A stretch of DNA of 40,655 bases from Clostridiaceae bacterium (GCA_018384365.1 JAHAYX010000011.1:1-40655); one strand, 5' to 3'. Shown: positions 8,860-16,140, counted from the stretch's first letter. Numbers and translations: made by a program. The notes: a model not told the origin generated them from the letters alone.

Positions 8860-9714
8860 TCATTCCGCCTTTTTCCTGACCGGTACCTGGATTTCCGAGA
8901 GCCACTCACTTTCGTCATCCTTGTTCCAGACCCCGTCAATATAGCTTTCCCGGATTTCCCCGGCGATCTCGTATCCATTTTCCTCAATATACCGCAGCAC
9001 GGTTTCATAGGATTCCGGGAAAGTGCGGTAGGAGCCCTTGTGGAAAATACAGGCTGCCTGAATTGCGGGAAGGTTTTTGAATTGCAGCGCGCCGCTTTCC
9101 TTTTTGGCTGCCACAACTGACTCGCAGATTTCTACCGGGATGTCCCCGTCCTTGTATCCCGGCTCCAGATAATTGGTAAAGCAATACTCCGGAAGAGCGC
9201 ATTCGCAGCCGGCCTTCTCCATCAACTCCCCCATTTCCGGCATCCGGTCAAACAGGCCGTCATAGGATTCCAGTCTGATGCGCAGAAAGGCTACGGTGGT
9301 TTCCGGGATAGTTTTGATCAGGACGGGAGACGAAAGCCCGGTTTTCTGTTTGGAAAGGTAGCCATCCACCACGGCGATCTGCTTGGTAAGATCCGCGATC
9401 TTTGCAAGCAGTTCTGATTTCTTCTTCAAAAGGACCGATTCTTCGTCTGCTCCGGAATTGATGCGGGCAATTTCCTCCAGTGTGAACCCCGCCAGTTTTA
9501 AGGCGGTGATCTGGTGGAGCACCGCCATCTGCGAACGTGCATAGTACCGGTATCCGTTTTCCTGATTGATATGGACCGGCATCAGCAGTCCCTGATCCTC
9601 GTAGAAGCGCAGGGTTTTCACGGTAACGTGATTCATCGCCGCGAACAGTCCAATCTTATAGTATGTGACGTTTTCTTTCACTTCACAAGGCATATGTTCT
9701 TGCTTCATTTCCAT
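8860..9714 (-). CDS. MerR family transcriptional regulator with GyrI-like effector domain
   Basis: The 284-residue protein has an N-terminal winged helix (about residues 17-85: YKIGLFAAMNHVTVKTLRFYEDQGLL and GYRYYARSQ), a linker helix (DEESVLLKKKSELLAKIADL, about 93-112) and a C-terminal GyrI/BmrR-like ligand domain (about 128-280). This is the architecture of BmrR/BltR-type multidrug sensors. It is the third gene of the ABC exporter operon, starting four bases after the permease stop with GGGAGT as ribosome site. The operon promoter at 11213-11244 has the overlong spacer and dyad that MerR proteins untwist, so it most likely senses a drug-like compound and activates the exporter and itself. 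Confidence 0.92.
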   Translation of the reverse strand: MEMKQEHMPCEVKENVTYYKIGLFAAMNHVTVKTLRFYEDQGLLMPVHINQENGYRYYARSQMAVLHQITALKLAGFTLEEIARINSGADEESVLLKKKSELLAKIADLTKQIAVVDGYLSKQKTGLSSPVLIKTIPETTVAFLRIRLESYDGLFDRMPEMGELMEKAGCECALPEYCFTNYLEPGYKDGDIPVEICESVVAAKKESGALQFKNLPAIQAACIFHKGSYRTFPESYETVLRYIEENGYEIAGEIRESYIDGVWNKDDESEWLSEIQVPVRKKAE

Positions 9715-9718
9715 AGTC

Positions 9719-10456
9719 TTACTCCCATCTGAATGTTTTTACGGCAATGGTACCGCAAATGAGGGTAATGGCGGTTAACATGATCACCGGAACGGTTATT
9801 TTATCATAGCATCCCATGGATACCGATTTCAAGAGGTTGATTCCTACCCCCAGCGGCATCACGTTTGCCGCCGACTGGAACCATGCCGGGAAAACCTCCG
9901 CCGGTATGGTGGCCCCGGAGAACAACAGCATCGGGAAATAGAGCAGGCTTGTGGCCACATTCATGGATTTTGTGGTCCGGCAGAGGCTGGCCACCATCAG
10001 TCCGATGGAGAACATGGACACCATCGTCAGCAGCCACATGGCGAGATATACCAACACATTACCCGGCATCCGGTAGCCGAAAGCCGCGACCGCCGCAACA
10101 GTCAGAATCAGGGTCGAAAGCGCCGCAACCACACCGCTGCAAAGGATATCACAGGCCAGAAGCCTTGCGGGGGAACAGGGACTGCAATACATCCGACGCA
10201 GTATTCCCTGCGAGCGCAGCTCTACAATGGTAATGGGGATGCTCATAAATGCACTGCAGCAAATCCCCACGGTAGAGAGCGCCACATACGAGCTTTGCAG
10301 ATAAGTCAGGCCGGAATCCGCAGCATTTTTGCTTCCGGTGATCATTGTGATCACAACAAATACAACCAGCGGCATCGCCAGACAAAACAGGATTACATCC
10401 GGTGAGCGAAAAAAAATCTTCTGCTCCACCCGGTACATTCTCAAAAATCTCCTCAT
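9719..10456 (-). CDS. ABC-2 type transporter permease
   Basis: The 245-residue protein has six predicted membrane spans and the ABC-2 layout: short cytoplasmic start (MRRFLRMYRVEQKIFF), a loop with ELRSQGILRRMYCSPCSP (coupling region) and the GATIPAEVFPAW segment before the last spans. It would form the membrane part of a drug or lipid-type exporter with the neighbouring ATPase. The ATG at 10454-10456 overlaps the ATPase stop as ATGA, which decides the start; the frame stays open further upstream but would run inside the ATPase gene. Substrate unknown. Confidence 0.92.
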   Translation of the reverse strand: MRRFLRMYRVEQKIFFRSPDVILFCLAMPLVVFVVITMITGSKNAADSGLTYLQSSYVALSTVGICCSAFMSIPITIVELRSQGILRRMYCSPCSPARLLACDILCSGVVAALSTLILTVAAVAAFGYRMPGNVLVYLAMWLLTMVSMFSIGLMVASLCRTTKSMNVATSLLYFPMLLFSGATIPAEVFPAWFQSAANVMPLGVGINLLKSVSMGCYDKITVPVIMLTAITLICGTIAVKTFRWE

Positions 10457-11178
10457 AACAGTTCCTCCTCTCCCATAAAGAACAGATATGCTTCCTCCAG
10501 ATTTTTCTGTTCTGATGCGGCTATCACTTCGGAAACAGTGCCTTCCGCAACCTTTTTGCCCGACTTGATGATGCAGACCCGGTCGCAAAGGACTTCCGCC
10601 TCCTCCATGTAATGGGTGGTGAGGAAAATCGTGAGGCCCCGCTTTTTGAGTTGCTTCAGAGTTCTCCACACTTCGCGTCTTGCCACCACGTCCAATCCGG
10701 TGGTCAGTTCGTCCAGAAAGACGATTTCCGGGCTGCCGATCAGTGCCAGTACAACGGAAAGCTTCTGCCGTTCCCCGCCGGAGAGCTTGGACACAAAGCT
10801 CTTTCTGAGCGATGAAAGACTGAACTGCTCGAGCAGCGCCGGATAGTCTGCCGGGATGGGGTACAGGGAGGCATACTCGATGCACGCCTCTTCCACGGTA
10901 ATGCTGCTTTGGTACTGGGTATTCTGAAGCTGCACACCCACCCGCTCAAATACCCGTTTCCGGTTTTTTGCGGCGTCCATGCCCAAAATCTTCGCGGAGC
11001 CCTCATCCGGCGTCTTCAGGCCCAGAATCAAATCAATGGTGGTGCTTTTTCCGGCGCCGTTATGGCCCAGCAGAGCAAAAACCTCGCCCTTTTGCACATC
11101 AAAGGAGAGGCCGTCCACAACTCTGCGGCCCGAAAATGATTTCGTCAGGTTTCTCACACTGACAGACGATTCATTCAT
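10453..11178 (-). CDS. ABC transporter ATP-binding protein
   Basis: The 241-residue ATPase has Walker A GHNGAGKST (residues 38-46), a Q-loop near QLQNTQ, the signature LSGGERQ, Walker B EIVFLDE with the following LTTGLD, and the switch His in LTTHYMEEAE. It is of the DrrA/CcmA-like exporter class. The ATG at 11176-11178 follows AAGGAGGA; the longer open frame runs back into the promoter. It is the first gene of the ATPase-permease-MerR operon, and the order suggests inducible efflux. Confidence 0.95.
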   Translation of the reverse strand: MNESSVSVRNLTKSFSGRRVVDGLSFDVQKGEVFALLGHNGAGKSTTIDLILGLKTPDEGSAKILGMDAAKNRKRVFERVGVQLQNTQYQSSITVEEACIEYASLYPIPADYPALLEQFSLSSLRKSFVSKLSGGERQKLSVVLALIGSPEIVFLDELTTGLDVVARREVWRTLKQLKKRGLTIFLTTHYMEEAEVLCDRVCIIKSGKKVAEGTVSEVIAASEQKNLEEAYLFFMGEEELL

Positions 11179-11212
11179 ACAGAAAATCCTCCTTGTTTTC
11201 TTCACAAGGAGG

Positions 11213-11244
11213 ATTGTAGCATCTCCCCTAAAGGGGAGAGTCAA
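11213..11244 (-). promoter_or_regulatory. MerR-type promoter/operator of the ABC exporter operon
   Basis: On the minus strand TTGACT (11244-11239) and TACAAT (11218-11213) are 20 bases apart instead of 17. The spacer holds the near-perfect dyad CTCCCCTAAAGGGGAG (11223-11238). An overlong spacer filled by a dyad is the hallmark of promoters activated by MerR proteins, and a MerR gene is in this same operon. Confidence 0.9.
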
Positions 11245-11348
11245 GAGATTTTTTGAGAATTTTTCAAATTTTCTTTTTGCAGCAACAAAGGACGAGCAAA
11301 TTATGCTGTTTCATAGTCCTATGAAGGAAATTGCGGTGCGTGCGCGTT

Positions 11349-11876
11349 TCAAAGCACCAGCTCATACAGGAAAAACTCTGTCCAACCCACATTGTCCGCG
11401 TACCAACGACGCACATCCCGCTTCTGAAAGCCCAGGGATTCGTAAAGCCGGTGCGCAGGTGTGTTGCAGGCCAGCGCATCCAGCCGAACCGCTTTCTTCC
11501 CCATTTCCCGGCTCAGCTCCGTCACAAGCGCCATGGTCTGCCTGGCAATCCCCTTCCCCTGCCATTCGGCGGCAACGCCAAGGAGATGCACCACGCTCAC
11601 CTCGTCATCCCCGAGCGCGCACGACCACGCGGCGCCGTGATACTCCTCTCCCTGCGCCGTGAGCGCGACCGCAGAAAGGATCGCGCCATCCTTTTCGCAG
11701 TAATACATGGCACCGCTTCGAATGTAGCCCAAAATCATTTCATCGGTTGGATGCTGACCGTACACCCAGCGCGCATACCTGTCCATATGCGCTGTGCGGG
11801 CAATCACATCCTGATAAAATTGCACAATTTTCGGAAAATCCTGTTCCGCCGCCTGAACCAATTTCTGCATTTCCAA
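11349..11876 (-). CDS. GNAT family N-acetyltransferase
   Basis: The 175-residue protein has the acetyl-CoA motif region LLGVAAEWQGKGIARQTMAL and the late DALACNTPAHRLYESLGFQ, both typical of GNAT enzymes. The N-terminal half includes a DFPKIVQFYQDVI helix common in Clostridial members. The frame starts at TTG (11874-11876), five or six bases after GGAAGG; an in-frame ATG at 11870 would be 11 bases away, so TTG is preferred. It begins two bases after the isochorismatase-like gene ends. Substrate unknown. Confidence 0.85.
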   Translation of the reverse strand: MEMQKLVQAAEQDFPKIVQFYQDVIARTAHMDRYARWVYGQHPTDEMILGYIRSGAMYYCEKDGAILSAVALTAQGEEYHGAAWSCALGDDEVSVVHLLGVAAEWQGKGIARQTMALVTELSREMGKKAVRLDALACNTPAHRLYESLGFQKRDVRRWYADNVGWTEFFLYELVL

Positions 11877-11878
11877 AT

Positions 11879-12418
11879 TTACCTTCCTGTCCCCATATTT
11901 CCCGAGCAGGCGTTGTCCGCGAAAGTGTTTTTTTCGATTTCACTGAATTTTTCAACCGCACAGCCCTTGCCTGCATAATATTCTATCATCTCAGGCAGTT
12001 TCTTTTTATCATAACTGGTGATGCAATCGGACAAAACATGAACGGCATACCCGGCTTTTGCCAGGTTATAGCAGGTAGATTTGATACATGCCGTGGCATC
12101 CGCTCCGGCGATATAAAACTCGGTGATCTTACATTCCCGTATAAAAGCAGCAAATTCTTCACTTGTCAACGCATTGCTCTTTGTTTTTGTGAAAATGTGA
12201 TCCGATACAACGTTCAACTCCGGAACAAACCCGGCACCGTTCGTGCCAGGCTTAAAGGTCCTTGTTCCGGCAGAGAGATTGTTATGCTGTATGTAAACGA
12301 CCTCCATATTATTGGAAACGGCCCAGGCAATTGCCTGATTCGTGGTCTCAATAATCTCCTTGTAGTTTTTTGTAATGTCATTCTGAAGGTCGATTACGAC
12401 CAAAGCCTTCTGATTCAT
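11879..12418 (-). CDS. Isochorismatase-like cysteine hydrolase
   Basis: The 179-residue protein has the features of the cysteine hydrolase superfamily: ALVVIDLQND at the N-terminus (catalytic Asp), a Lys in the TKTKSNAL segment, and GADATACIKST with the nucleophile Cys preceded by the usual loop. Relatives include nicotinamidase and isochorismatase, and members of this small size often act on unidentified amides. The ATG at 12418 is chosen for its GGGAGGAAAGG site. The ribosome site and the first 41 bases lie inside the 82-aa ORF upstream, so translation is probably coupled. Confidence 0.88.
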   Translation of the reverse strand: MNQKALVVIDLQNDITKNYKEIIETTNQAIAWAVSNNMEVVYIQHNNLSAGTRTFKPGTNGAGFVPELNVVSDHIFTKTKSNALTSEEFAAFIRECKITEFYIAGADATACIKSTCYNLAKAGYAVHVLSDCITSYDKKKLPEMIEYYAGKGCAVEKFSEIEKNTFADNACSGNMGTGR

Positions 12419-12626
12419 ATACCTTTCCTCCCACAACCTTGGGCTTACTTCTGTTTTTCAAAATAACGATATTCATCACTGCCAGCCCCAGCTGTTCGAG
12501 CGTTAAAACGGCAAATATCCACCCGAATTCCATCCGGCCGCGGTAAAAATGACCGTAACTGGCGATTCCACAACAAACCGCGGCAGCGACGCTGCAGCCG
12601 ATCACCACTTTTTTGTTCCTTTTCAT
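12378..12626 (-). CDS. Small membrane protein (82 aa)
   Basis: The product starts MKRNKKVVIGCS and has two predicted membrane segments (about residues 7-27 and 34-57) followed by a basic, Gly-rich tail. I do not recognise the family with certainty. Its ATG overlaps the stop of the 42-aa ORF upstream (ATGA) and its last 41 bases overlap the isochorismatase-like gene in another frame. This tight packing supports real translation. The Cys-rich first membrane segment is unusual. Confidence 0.65.
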   Translation of the reverse strand: MKRNKKVVIGCSVAAAVCCGIASYGHFYRGRMEFGWIFAVLTLEQLGLAVMNIVILKNRSKPKVVGGKVYESEGFGRNRPSE

Positions 12627-12751
12627 GCCTTTGGTTCACTCTTCCCTTGTTTTTTCCTTCCTGCAGCTTTTGCAAAAAATATCGCAAGTGCCAAGCCCAT
12701 CGCGATCCACGGCAGTGCCGCACGAAGGAATGCATATACAGCGTCCAGCAT
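12623..12751 (-). CDS. Very small membrane protein (42 aa)
   Basis: A 42-residue ORF, MLDAVYAFLRAALPWIAMGL and on, then a basic tail KAAGRKKQGKSEPKA. It has one membrane helix of about 20 residues and a positive-inside C-terminus. GGGAGGGAG lies about nine bases before the ATG, a near-ideal ribosome site, and the stop overlaps the start of the 82-aa protein as ATGA. The site, hydrophobic profile and coupling together support a real gene. Function unknown; a paired small membrane complex with the 82-aa protein is an inference. Confidence 0.6.
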   Translation of the reverse strand: MLDAVYAFLRAALPWIAMGLALAIFFAKAAGRKKQGKSEPKA

Positions 12752-12909
12752 AAAACGTTCTCCCTCCCTATCATTTCAGAAACCCGTCTTTTTCCAGAAG
12801 CAGCAGCCCTGAATGGTCTTTTCACAGCTGCTCACGGCAAGGATGCCGCAGGTCCGCTTCAAAACGGTTTTTTACTATTCCCTCACGCTGTCTTCATCTA
12901 CATGCTCTA

Positions 12910-13308
12910 TTACTCCGGCTGGGCAAGAGCCCCGGCCGGCGCACTCCAGAGCAGTGTTTCACTCGAGCCGGTTTTCAGGATCACTTCCTCAATGCTGCCC
13001 TTCACCGGGATGGTGACAGCAAAGTCGCCTGTCTCAAAGAGGCCGAATATAGCGCTGAAGCGGAAACCCACATAGAGCTTGCCATCCTGTTCTTTCGCAT
13101 AATACCCACAAAACCCCTCCGGGAAGGAACCGGGATAGAAGCCTGTGATATGTACGGCCCTCTCGCTGGTTTCCACAGAAGTAATCCCCGCGCTCTGGCA
13201 GGCACGGAAGCCGCCCAGCTTCCAGCCATAGCGTCCGACGAGGAAAAACGCCGTCAAAACCACCGTTATGGCCAGCAGCGCAGTCAAAATTCTTTTCCAC
13301 ACTTTCAT
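12910..13308 (-). CDS. Membrane-anchored hypothetical protein
   Basis: The 132-residue protein has an N-terminal hydrophobic segment (about residues 8-26, ILTALLAITVVLTAFFLVG) and a hydrophilic remainder predicted outside the cell. It has no motif I recognise; the body is rich in Gly, Phe and Ser and looks like beta structure. AGGAGGAACCG precedes the ATG. It stands alone between the lipoprotein gene and the small membrane ORFs, with about 200 bases on the upstream side and about 160 downstream where I see no gene. Confidence 0.7.
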   Translation of the reverse strand: MKVWKRILTALLAITVVLTAFFLVGRYGWKLGGFRACQSAGITSVETSERAVHITGFYPGSFPEGFCGYYAKEQDGKLYVGFRFSAIFGLFETGDFAVTIPVKGSIEEVILKTGSSETLLWSAPAGALAQPE

Positions 13309-13507
13309 TTTCGGTTCCTCCTGTTAGATCATCGGTTTCCGGAACAGCGCGTCAAAAGTTCGTCTGCCGGAAACAGAAGCAGCGACAACGTGCAGCAGTT
13401 TACATTTCCTGTTTTACAGAAGAAACCCGGCGGCATATAGGGCTTCTTTCTATGGAAATATGTTCGTTTTGCAGGAAACTACGCCCGCCGCCTTTCTGCC
13501 GCAGCGG

Positions 13508-14113
13508 TTATTCGATATCCGCGCCGTTTGCGGGATCCGGCTGCTCCCCGGGCGTCCAGAAAATGGTCATTCCCTGATACTCCATTTCCAGTTCAGGTGT
13601 TTCCTTTTCCGTGACCACCCGGAACTCCCAAAGCTGCGTCGTTTGCTCCAAATCGGAGGTCAGCTGCGCATGAAGCACTCCGTCCCCCAGGGTATAGGTG
13701 CCTTGCCAGCTTTCCGCACCGATGTACCAGTTCATTTCTCCGTCGCTCCGGATCTCCAAACCGGCGCCCCATACCCCATACCCGGGGAAGAGAACCCATG
13801 CCTCCCAAAACCCGTCCACAACATAATTTTTGCTTTCGAGCAGCCATGGCCCGGTCACATCAATGTTCTCTTTCGCCGCTTCCTCCGCCTTCTCCGACGT
13901 ATTTTCGTCCCGTACGGTGCTGTCACCCTGCGGCGGTGTCCCGTCGGCCGGCTCATTTGCGCTGCCCGGGTCATTTGCGTCGTCAATCTCATTCGTGTTG
14001 GCTGGTATAGGCGGAATATCCTTCGGGGTTTCTTGGGACTCGGGTGCGCCGGCACAAGCTGTCAAGCACAAAAGCAGGCCCGCTGCAAGCAGGCATGCCA
14101 TACATTTTTTCAT
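13508..14113 (-). CDS. Putative lipoprotein
   Basis: The 201-residue protein begins MKKCMACLLAAGLLLCLTAC: a signal peptide with the lipobox LTAC at residues 17-20, so the mature protein would start at a lipid-modified Cys. A Pro/Asp/Glu-rich linker (about residues 24-85) leads to a C-terminal domain with many Trp and aromatic residues (GPWLLESKNY, MNWYIGAESWQGTYTL, WEFRVV), which looks like a small beta-barrel. Family unknown. It follows the 50-aa ORF by 19 bases and probably belongs to the TetR-controlled unit starting near 14567. Confidence 0.75.
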   Translation of the reverse strand: MKKCMACLLAAGLLLCLTACAGAPESQETPKDIPPIPANTNEIDDANDPGSANEPADGTPPQGDSTVRDENTSEKAEEAAKENIDVTGPWLLESKNYVVDGFWEAWVLFPGYGVWGAGLEIRSDGEMNWYIGAESWQGTYTLGDGVLHAQLTSDLEQTTQLWEFRVVTEKETPELEMEYQGMTIFWTPGEQPDPANGADIE

Positions 14114-14132
14114 AACAAAACACTCCTTTTTT

Positions 14133-14285
14133 TCACATGATCCGGTATCCGGAATTCAACAATCCGCATAGGAAAGCCCAAAACAGGCTTTCCGCTTTGC
14201 TGATCATTCTGCCGTTATCAATTGCATGGAACGAAACGATTTTATTTCCCTCGTCAATCCATGCCGTCTTTTTTTCTTCCTCCAT
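14133..14285 (-). CDS. Small soluble protein (50 aa)
   Basis: A 50-codon ORF, MEEEKKTAWIDEGNKIVSFH, ending in FLCGLLNSGYRIM. The AAAGGAAAG ribosome site is formed by the last codons of the 73-aa gene, whose stop is four bases before this ATG. The pattern of acidic start, AWID..NKIVSFH and a C-terminal SGYR looks like a short conserved Clostridial protein that I have an impression of but cannot name. Position, spacing and coupling argue for a real gene. It lies between the 73-aa membrane protein and the lipoprotein. Confidence 0.6.
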   Translation of the reverse strand: MEEEKKTAWIDEGNKIVSFHAIDNGRMISKAESLFWAFLCGLLNSGYRIM

Positions 14286-14289
14286 CCTG

Positions 14290-14511
14290 TCACTTTCCTT
14301 TCAAAACCGGCCACAGGAACACCGCCAGCAGTGCCAGAATCAACAGGGGAACCGCAAGCGATACCAAACCAGCGACAAACAGTGCAATCAGCATCGCGGG
14401 GATTCCAATTACAAAGAGAACGCCCTTCGTAATTCCCCAGGCAGCCTTGACAGCGAAACTGATCAGCTTCCCTGTAAACACAAGGATGCCAATGACAAAC
14501 AATGTGATCAT
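14290..14511 (-). CDS. Small hydrophobic protein (73 aa) under a TetR-type operator
   Basis: The product (MITLFVIGILVFTGKLISFA and on) is almost wholly hydrophobic, with two or three membrane helices and a Lys at the end (WPVLKGK). No enzyme motif. AAAGGAT lies seven to eight bases before the ATG. Upstream, at 14538-14555, is the exact 18-bp palindrome also found in the promoter of the tetR gene 1.6 kb away, so this gene is the likely main target of that repressor. Induced small hydrophobic proteins of this kind are often envelope-stress proteins; function here is unknown. Confidence 0.7.
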   Translation of the reverse strand: MITLFVIGILVFTGKLISFAVKAAWGITKGVLFVIGIPAMLIALFVAGLVSLAVPLLILALLAVFLWPVLKGK

Positions 14512-14537
14512 AGAAAATCCTTTCTTTTACCCAGATA

Positions 14538-14567
14538 CTACCTATCGTTCGGTAGCTAATGTGTCAA
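14538..14567 (-). promoter_or_regulatory. TetR-type operator copy 1 with promoter elements
   Basis: The palindromic CTACCTATCGTTCGGTAG occupies 14538-14555. On the minus strand TTGACA (14567-14562) lies upstream of it; the best -10 candidate, TAGTAT (14540-14535), is 21 bases away, so the exact -10 is uncertain. The operator would cover the core promoter of the 73-aa gene. Confidence 0.8.
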
Positions 14568-14670
14568 AATGAGGCGGCATACCCCGGCGAAGGGCGCCGC
14601 CATACGCTGCAAACGGATTACGAGCCTTCCCAGACTGCCGCTGCGCGGACAGATTCCGGAAATTGCGCGA

Positions 14671-15117
14671 TTACCGGATTGCCTTTTCCTTTGCGGTGAG
14701 CTCGCCCCATCTGCTTGCCCAATACTCCACGAAGCAAGCCGTATACGGCACGCCTTTTTCCGTCCGCAAGCGGTGGAAATACGGCAGATTGCCCCACGCA
14801 ACGGAGATGATGCCGACAAAAAGCATGAGAGGCCCCAGCACGAGCGACTGAATCGTATGTCCATATTCATGCACGCGGATGAGCTGAGCATTTTCCACCT
14901 CATCTTTTGGCGTAAAGATGAAAAGGCCCAGGCTTAATCCGCCCCTTGCATTCCATTTCGTGTCCATACAGCATCGGTAAAATTGATGCTCGCAATTTCT
15001 GTTTGCAAGAAAAAAGCCCAGACCAATCAACGTCTGCAGGAATCCCCAGGTGCATTGCACGATGATATACCATACTTTTTTCATTTTCCGCCGCGACATG
15101 GATACACTCTGCCGCAT
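14671..15117 (-). CDS. Membrane protein with HExxH zinc motif (putative metallopeptidase-like)
   Basis: The 148-residue protein has an N-terminal membrane helix (about residues 15-38), then VHEYGHTIQSLVLGPLMLFV, which unites an HExxH site (HEYGH) with a second hydrophobic stretch, and later FVEYWASRWGE, where E could be the third zinc ligand. The HEYGHT-QS-LGPL pattern with a later E..A...G is shared, as far as I recall, by a little-studied group of small bacterial membrane proteins. The start is uncertain: 15117 has AAAGGAG too close, while ATGs at 15099 and 15084 lack a site. It lies downstream of tetR and the 68-aa gene, upstream of operator copy 1. No substrate can be given. Confidence 0.65.
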   Translation of the reverse strand: MRQSVSMSRRKMKKVWYIIVQCTWGFLQTLIGLGFFLANRNCEHQFYRCCMDTKWNARGGLSLGLFIFTPKDEVENAQLIRVHEYGHTIQSLVLGPLMLFVGIISVAWGNLPYFHRLRTEKGVPYTACFVEYWASRWGELTAKEKAIR

Positions 15118-15210
15118 TCTCCTTTCTCTGTCTCGCTTCCCTTTTGGCCTGTTCCTCGTTCGAAAACAGTGTTGTCGGATAGCAGACAGTTTCCGGACGG
15201 CAGGAAGCCT

Positions 15211-15417
15211 TCACCTCAGCTTCTGAAATACAATGGTCTGCTCCTTCATTGAAATTTTGCCGGCCCGATACCCATAGTCCTGCAATTCCTTCTTGTATGT
15301 CAGGAAAGAATGGTCAATGGGCACTCCTGCAATCTGTTCGATCTCGGTAAAAGTCAGTTTTATGCTGTCCGTACCGTTTTCGCTAATCCGCGTCCACAAA
15401 GCATCGTATTTACTCAT
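15211..15417 (-). CDS. Small protein (68 aa), DUF7662-like
   Basis: The product begins MSKYDALWTRISENGTDSIK and continues LTFTEIEQIAGVPIDHSFLT. This pattern (KYD.L..., L.F.EIE.I.G..., then a short basic end) resembles a small widespread domain (DUF7662-like by recollection), possibly nucleic-acid-binding but not characterised. The ATG overlaps the end of tetR by eight bases, so they are coupled. The frame is open further upstream but only inside tetR. Confidence 0.65.
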   Translation of the reverse strand: MSKYDALWTRISENGTDSIKLTFTEIEQIAGVPIDHSFLTYKKELQDYGYRAGKISMKEQTIVFQKLR

Positions 15418-16048
15418 TGCCGTCACCGCGGTTCCTGCCGCAGAGTCTGAAAAACTGCCGGATATGCCTGCTGACCAGTTCCATAACCTCCGATTCGCGC
15501 TCCGGCTCACGGTCGCAGAGATTGATCCACACAGAAATGGGCAGGCAGAGCTGCGCTGCCATCATCTCGGGATCCTGGTCCACCAGAACTTCATGCTGAA
15601 CCAGGCACTTCACAAGCCCAGTAAAGTATTGCAGTATGTCTGTATAATTCTGCTTTGTTTGCAGCCTCGCAAGTTCCGGATTCCGGTACTGCTCAATCAC
15701 CAGCATTTTCCGGGCCCTGCTGATATGCGGGTCGTGGAGAATGTACCGTACCTGCCCCAGAATCATCTTCCCGACCGCGTCAGGCGTACATGCCGGCACC
15801 CGCTCCGGATCGTCGGGTTCCTCCCAGGGCTGCTTTGTAAAAATGGAATGCTGTGCGTACTGTTCTAAAACGTTCTGCACCAAAGCATCCAGAATTGCCT
15901 GCTTGTTCTCAAAGTGACTGTAAAGCGATGCCTTCCGAATCCCAACGGCGCCTGCAATCTGGGAGATGGATGTGGCTTCAAATCCCTGCACGGAGAACAG
16001 TTCCAGCGCCGCTTCCAGAATCTCCTGCTTTGTGTTTCCTCGATCCAT
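15410..16048 (-). CDS. TetR/AcrR family transcriptional regulator
   Basis: The 212-residue protein has a typical TetR N-terminal HTH (about residues 6-52: ILEAALELFSVQGFEATSI, SQIAGAVGIRKASLYSHFENK) and a helical ligand domain without strong family resemblance. The ATG follows AAGGTGA. Its own promoter (16112-16140) contains the same 18-bp palindrome as the promoter of the 73-aa gene, so autorepression and repression of the neighbouring unit are very likely. The ligand cannot be predicted. Confidence 0.92.
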   Translation of the reverse strand: MDRGNTKQEILEAALELFSVQGFEATSISQIAGAVGIRKASLYSHFENKQAILDALVQNVLEQYAQHSIFTKQPWEEPDDPERVPACTPDAVGKMILGQVRYILHDPHISRARKMLVIEQYRNPELARLQTKQNYTDILQYFTGLVKCLVQHEVLVDQDPEMMAAQLCLPISVWINLCDREPERESEVMELVSRHIRQFFRLCGRNRGDGNE

Positions 16049-16111
16049 ATCAAAATCACCTTCACCGCAATCAAATGCTTTATCCGCTGTGCTCCAGGGA
16101 TTGTACCCTTT

Positions 16112-16140
16112 ATTATAGCTACCTATCGTTCGGTAGTCAA
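16112..16140 (-). promoter_or_regulatory. tetR promoter with TetR-type operator copy 2 in the spacer
   Basis: On the minus strand TTGACT (16140-16135) and a perfect TATAAT (16117-16112) are separated by exactly 17 bases. The palindrome CTACCTATCGTTCGGTAG (16119-16136) fills the spacer, so a bound repressor would block RNA polymerase. Confidence 0.93.
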
